A stretch of 64,000 bases of DNA from Mycolicibacterium chubuense NBB4 (GTDB lineage Bacteria; Actinomycetota; Actinomycetes; Mycobacteriales; Mycobacteriaceae). The stretch is taken from assembly GCF_000266905.1 (NCBI RefSeq), contig NC_018027.1, positions 4,712,001-4,776,000 on the forward strand, written 5' to 3'. Positions within the stretch are counted from its first letter, which is position 1, and each line of letters starts with the position of its first letter. Position numbers and translations under genes: made by a program. Shown here one piece after another: positions 60,553 through 64,000 of the stretch. The notes under the pieces were generated by a model, which worked only from the letters and a program-made list of their open reading frames with translations, ran no database searches and was not told the DNA's origin.

Positions 60553-62766
60553 ATGCGATTGAATGGCCACGTCGACGGGGGGCGACCCTTGCTGAGCCGA
60601 AGGGGTTTCATGGGTGCCGCATCGTTTGTCGGTCGGGTGGGCGGTCTAGCCGTCGCGTTGGGCGTCGGGGTAGCAGCCTTTGCAGGAGCCGGTGCGGCCT
60701 GGGCCGACGACACGAGTTCCTCACCGGCGAAGTCGTCGGCTTCGGAGAACACCTCGGCACGTGCGGGAACCACCACCAAAGACACGACCGGGGACACGGC
60801 CAAGGACACGGCCACGAAGACCACCGGGGATCGGTCGACCGACACCCCGAAGCGCAGATCCCCGAAGAAGGCAGGACGCGGCGGCGACTCCGGCGCGGAC
60901 GGGTCCGACAACGCCACGCCGAGCGAGGACGCCGACCAGAAGGCCCCCGCGGAGCCGGAGGGCACGGAGTCGACGCCGACGACGTCGCCGTCGCCGTCGC
61001 CGTCGACAGGCACCTCCGCCACGACCCGCGCCTCCAAGCCGCCCAGAAAGCCCCGGCCGGAGTCCTCAGCGGCCTCGACTCCGAAGTCCGTCAAGCACAC
61101 TGACGCCGAGCCCGAGCCGTCGAAGGCGGCCTCCAAGACGCCCGACGCGACGGCCACCTCCACGTCGACGGCCACCTCCACGTCCACGGCCACCTCCACG
61201 TCCGCGAGCACCAAGGCGTCGACCGATCCCGCTGAGCCTCCGCGAGAGGCCAAGACGGTCACACTGTTCAGCCACACCAGCAGCCTCGCCGCCGACAGCA
61301 GCACCGCGGTCGCGCCGACCCCGAAACCCAACCTGGTCACAGCCGTCGTCAATGTCGTGCACAGCATGCTCGACTGGGCCCATCAGAAGGCCGGCGCCGG
61401 ACAGAACGACCCGGCACAGCCTCCGTTCCTGTGGGCTCTGATGTCGTTCGCCCGGCGGGAATTCGAATCGCTGCTCGCCGCCCGCAGCACCACGACGGCC
61501 GCGGTCGGCACTGCCGTCGCGTCGACCAGTCTGGCCCTGGCCGACCAGCCCGCCGCTGCCGCCGCGACCGTGCTGACGCCGTACTCGCCGTGGCTCAATC
61601 CACAGGTCAGCTCCTCGACCAACTTCGTCAGCTGGGTGACCGGCAACTACGTCTACGGCGACAAGACGCTGGCCAACACGCTGAACCGGTTCCAGGTCTA
61701 CGGCACCGACGTCGGGACGATGTGGGACAACGGCATGGTCGACGACCCGACGACCCCGTACAACGAACATCAGCTGCTCATCGCCGTCGGCGACACGTTC
61801 GGCGCGGCCAACATGACCGGCAGGCACATCTACAACACCCTCTTCCGCAGTTCCGACACCAACCTCTCCGACGGCATGACCATCCCGAACGGGGAGTGGT
61901 TCAACGGCAACATGTTCGGCGGCGCCCCGCTGTCCCAACCGACCCAGGCGCGACCCATCATCAACCGGCCGACATGGGCGCCGAACTCGGTGACACTCAT
62001 CCCGACCGCCGGCGTCTCCGTGAACGTTCCGGTCACTTCCGAAACGCCCTACGGCACAATCCAATACGTCACATTCATGTCGGTGTCCAACTGGGGCTCG
62101 GCAGGTCGCTGGACCACCAACTACGCGGGCATCGCGTACTCCACCGACAACGGCGAGAACTTCACCGTCGACCGCGGAAGCGTGCGCTACAACTCGATCT
62201 TCAGCGGCAACAAGAACTTCCAGCAGTCGGCATTCGTCAAGGGCGATGACGGCTACATCTACATGTACGGCACGCCCAACGGCCGTCAGGGCGCGGCATA
62301 CGTCGCGCGCGTGGCACCCGACGACATCCTCAACCTGTCCAAGTACCAGTACTACAAGGCACCCTCGAAGACGTGGTTCGGCACCACGGTCCCGGGCGCC
62401 TGGGTCACGGGCCGCCCGCAGTCGGCGTCGGCGATCATCGGCAAGTCCGGCGGGTTCCTCGGCATGACGAAGCCCGGGTACACCGTCAGCGAGATGTCGG
62501 TGCAGTACAACGAGTACCTCGGCAAGTACATCGTGCTCTACGGCGACCAGTCCAACAACATCGTGATGCGCACCGCCGATACGCCCGAAGGCGTTTGGTC
62601 GGACCCGACGATCCTGATGACGCAGCAGCCGGGCGGTATCTACGCACCCATGCTGAACCCGTGGTCGCCGTCGACGCTGGGCACGGGCCCGGACCTGTAC
62701 TGGAACCTGTCGCTGTGGTCCAGCTACGACGTCATGATGATGCACACCGACCTGACCAAGCTCTGA
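60553..62766 (+). CDS. exported DUF4185 protein with long Ser/Thr/Pro linker
   Basis: About 737 residues from ATG 60553. A twin-arginine-like signal (LLSRRGFMGAASFVGRVGGLAVALGVGVAAF) ends near AWADD. Then comes a low-complexity Ser/Thr/Pro/Lys region of about 190 residues, including three TATSTS units encoded by 18-bp repeats (about 61145-61205). The C-terminal half (from about residue 340) is a DUF4185 five-bladed-propeller-type domain with YGDKTLANTLNRFQVYGTDVGTMWDNG, IAYSTDNGENFTVD and IYAPMLNPWSP. It is probably secreted or wall-associated; function unknown. Confidence 0.82.
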   Translation: MRLNGHVDGGRPLLSRRGFMGAASFVGRVGGLAVALGVGVAAFAGAGAAWADDTSSSPAKSSASENTSARAGTTTKDTTGDTAKDTATKTTGDRSTDTPKRRSPKKAGRGGDSGADGSDNATPSEDADQKAPAEPEGTESTPTTSPSPSPSTGTSATTRASKPPRKPRPESSAASTPKSVKHTDAEPEPSKAASKTPDATATSTSTATSTSTATSTSASTKASTDPAEPPREAKTVTLFSHTSSLAADSSTAVAPTPKPNLVTAVVNVVHSMLDWAHQKAGAGQNDPAQPPFLWALMSFARREFESLLAARSTTTAAVGTAVASTSLALADQPAAAAATVLTPYSPWLNPQVSSSTNFVSWVTGNYVYGDKTLANTLNRFQVYGTDVGTMWDNGMVDDPTTPYNEHQLLIAVGDTFGAANMTGRHIYNTLFRSSDTNLSDGMTIPNGEWFNGNMFGGAPLSQPTQARPIINRPTWAPNSVTLIPTAGVSVNVPVTSETPYGTIQYVTFMSVSNWGSAGRWTTNYAGIAYSTDNGENFTVDRGSVRYNSIFSGNKNFQQSAFVKGDDGYIYMYGTPNGRQGAAYVARVAPDDILNLSKYQYYKAPSKTWFGTTVPGAWVTGRPQSASAIIGKSGGFLGMTKPGYTVSEMSVQYNEYLGKYIVLYGDQSNNIVMRTADTPEGVWSDPTILMTQQPGGIYAPMLNPWSPSTLGTGPDLYWNLSLWSSYDVMMMHTDLTKL

Positions 62767-63444
62767 TCAGTCCAGCGGCACCTCGAGGATCGGGCGGTCC
62801 TGTGCCGCACCGGGACCGTCGAAGTGCCACCACTCGCCGGAGTAGGGCGTCAGGCCGCCCGCGGTCATCGCGTCGCGGAGGCGGGCTCTGTTCGCCTGTG
62901 CGGGGGCGCTGACGCCCTCGGTGGCCTCAGCGTGACTGCGTGAGGAGAAGTCGTCGAATCCGGTGCCCATGTCGGCCAAACCGTTCGAGCCGGCGAGCGT
63001 CACGTCGACCGACCGCCCCGTCTCGTGGCTGCGCGCGAACCGGCCCGGGCGCGCGACCCAGGCCGGGTTGGGGACGGCCTCGAACATCCTCACCTGAACC
63101 TCATGGGGCCGGTAGCAGTCCCAGAACACGAGTCGTTCTCCGCCCTGCCGCAACCGGTCCGCGGCGGCGACCAGGCCGGGAACCAGTGATTCGTGCACCA
63201 GGCACCGGGCGTCGGCGGGATACACCGGGATGCCGACGAAGTTGTCCGGCGTCGCGTAGCGCAGGTCGATCACCGCATCGGCGACGACAGAGCGGACGTC
63301 GACGAAGCCGGCTGCGCGGGCCTGATCCGACACCGGCGGAACGGGCGATGCCCGTGACAACGGAATTGCCCTCGCAGGAGGCAGCACGGCAGCGGCGACC
63401 GACAGGAATCCAATGATCAAGCAGCGCAGCGCGACAACGCCCAT
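62767..63444 (-). CDS. D-Ala-D-Ala dipeptidase, VanX/DdpX-like (M15D)
   Basis: A 225-residue zinc dipeptidase with an N-terminal signal or anchor (LRCLIIGFLSVAAAVLPPARA). The VanX-type motifs are IDLRYATPDNFVG near residue 65, VFWDCYRPHEVQ near 110, the zinc motif SHETGRSVDVTL (His and Asp) and the catalytic/zinc EWWHFD near the C-terminus. Family members hydrolyse D-Ala-D-Ala; a wall-recycling role is more likely than vancomycin resistance, since no other van genes are present. ATG 63444 has a leaderless -10. Confidence 0.88.
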   Translation of the reverse strand: MGVVALRCLIIGFLSVAAAVLPPARAIPLSRASPVPPVSDQARAAGFVDVRSVVADAVIDLRYATPDNFVGIPVYPADARCLVHESLVPGLVAAADRLRQGGERLVFWDCYRPHEVQVRMFEAVPNPAWVARPGRFARSHETGRSVDVTLAGSNGLADMGTGFDDFSSRSHAEATEGVSAPAQANRARLRDAMTAGGLTPYSGEWWHFDGPGAAQDRPILEVPLD

Positions 63445-63450
63445 TCCGTC

Positions 63451-63456
63451 AGCGTA
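63451..63456 (-). promoter_or_regulatory. -10 element of the dipeptidase gene
   Basis: TACGCT on the minus strand, 6 nt before the ATG at 63444 and only 4 bp from the opposing -10 at 63461. Confidence 0.5.
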
Positions 63457-63460
63457 GGCA

Positions 63461-63466
63461 TACACT
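63461..63466 (+). promoter_or_regulatory. -10 element of the XdhC-family gene
   Basis: TACACT, 6 nt before the GTG at 63473. Confidence 0.5.
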
Positions 63467-63472
63467 GCGCTC

Positions 63473-64000
63473 GTGCGCGATGTCCTCGACGAGTTGCTGG
63501 CGGTCTGGCGGACCGGCGGCACGGCGGGGTTGTCGACCGTCGTGCGCACGATGAGGTCCGCGCCGCGACCACCCGGCGCCGCGATGGTGGTCTCCCCCGA
63601 CGGCTCGGTAGCCGGTTCGGTGTCGGGTGGCTGCGTCGAGGCCGCCGTGTACGAGGTCGCCAACGACGTCGTCGCCAGCGGGGTGCCCGAGTTGCAGCGC
63701 TACGGAGTCAGCGACGACGAGGCCTTCTCGGTGGGCCTGACGTGTGGCGGCACCATCGACGTCTTCACCGAACCGGTGTCGCGCAACACCTTTCCGCAGC
63801 TGCAGAGCGTCGCCGACGACATCGCCGCCCACCGCGCCGTCGCCGTGGCGACGATCGTCGCCCACCCCGACCACAAGCGCCTCGGCCTGCGTCTGATCGT
63901 GGGAGCGGACTCGGCCACGGGGTCGCTGGGGTCTGCCCGTGCCGACGCCGCCGTCGCCGACGACGCCCGTGGCCTGCTGGCCGCCGGCCGGTCGGCGGTG
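63473..64000 (+). CDS. XdhC/CoxF family protein, N-terminal part
   Basis: The first 176 residues of an XdhC-family protein, cut by the right edge. The XdhC N-terminal motif is GSVAGSVSGGCVEAAVYEVA near residue 45, followed by LTCGGTIDVFTEPV near 90. XdhC proteins bind molybdenum cofactor and help insert it (with sulfuration) into xanthine dehydrogenase or CO-dehydrogenase-type enzymes. Whether a molybdoenzyme follows cannot be seen. GTG 63473 is supported by a leaderless -10. Confidence 0.88.
   Translation, partial: MRDVLDELLAVWRTGGTAGLSTVVRTMRSAPRPPGAAMVVSPDGSVAGSVSGGCVEAAVYEVANDVVASGVPELQRYGVSDDEAFSVGLTCGGTIDVFTEPVSRNTFPQLQSVADDIAAHRAVAVATIVAHPDHKRLGLRLIVGADSATGSLGSARADAAVADDARGLLAAGRSAV

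Noticed and set aside
62767..63444. Vancomycin resistance locus
   Set aside because: Only a VanX-like dipeptidase is present, without vanH, vanA or regulators; wall recycling is more likely.

Overview
The window is a high-GC chromosomal segment from a Mycobacterium/Mycolicibacterium-type actinomycete, most likely a fast-growing environmental species. The evidence is gene content and order. Read right to left, the window follows the M. tuberculosis order from about Rv0756c to Rv0807 (from memory): the Rv0756c homologue, phoP-phoR, an HIT protein, adhB, ferredoxin, cyp51, cyp123, aldA, purD, purB, cyp126, purC, ptrB, purS-purQ, encapsulin with DyP peroxidase, an M18 aminopeptidase, and purL. 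Genes not expected in that order include an orphan mce gene, a CYP125-like P450 with its own TetR, a DUF429-RelA/SpoT fusion like M. smegmatis MS_RHII-RSD, a glutathione-peroxidase-type enzyme and a SLAC1/TehA-type channel.

Layout: (1) 1-9.2 kb: sterol-carrier-type protein, orphan MceA-like protein, CPBP protease, membrane hydrolase, purL, a cation/proton antiporter broken by a one-base frameshift, a VOC protein and an aminopeptidase. (2) 9.2-11.1 kb: DyP peroxidase and the encapsulin shell that packages it. (3) 11.2-17.1 kb: purQ-purS, an exported protein, MBL hydrolase, flavin dehydrogenase, DUF2334 deacetylase-like protein, peroxidase and TetR. (4) 17.1-30.8 kb: ptrB-purC, membrane proteins, the purB-cyp126-channel operon, a 25-bp repeat array, the RNase HII/(p)ppGpp synthetase fusion, SDR, TetR, Tat-exported esterase and purD. 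(5) 30.9-45.2 kb: a lipid/sterol-type oxidation district with three P450s (CYP125-like, CYP123, CYP51), ferredoxin, several SDRs, aldehyde and alcohol dehydrogenases, NTF2-like proteins and TetR regulators. (6) 45.2-50.5 kb: acyl-CoA synthetase, HIT, PhoPR, a decapeptide-repeat protein and tRNA-Thr(TGT). (7) 50.6-64 kb: a small Cys/His-rich protein, an FtsX-type ABC exporter, a MddA-like/FAD-oxidase operon facing a LAL regulator, a DUF4242 protein, a PE-PPE-fold protein, a DUF4185 exported protein, a VanX-like dipeptidase and the start of an XdhC-family gene.

Six of the de novo purine proteins are encoded here (PurL, Q, S, C, B, D) on the minus strand in separate transcription units. Nearly every purine unit has a TANNNT -10 hexamer 6-8 nt before its start codon, as expected for leaderless mRNAs. 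The P450 district pairs oxidases with ferredoxin and NAD(P)-dependent dehydrogenases and has clear candidate operators: two copies of GGACATGTGTCC in front of aldA/TetR, a 10-bp inverted repeat at adhB, and an 8-bp inverted repeat at the CYP125-like gene.

The most unusual structures are between genes. Two unrelated tandem repeats (3 x 26 bp before cyp123, 4 x 32 bp before the hydroxyisobutyrate dehydrogenase gene) are chains of 9- or 11-codon micro-ORFs whose stop and start codons overlap as ATGA, linking one gene to the next. A third array (6 x 25 bp hairpin units) fills the divergent promoter region between purB and the (p)ppGpp synthetase fusion. An SDR gene appears to start with ATT, and in three places the stop codon of one gene forms the first bases of the next gene's -10 hexamer.
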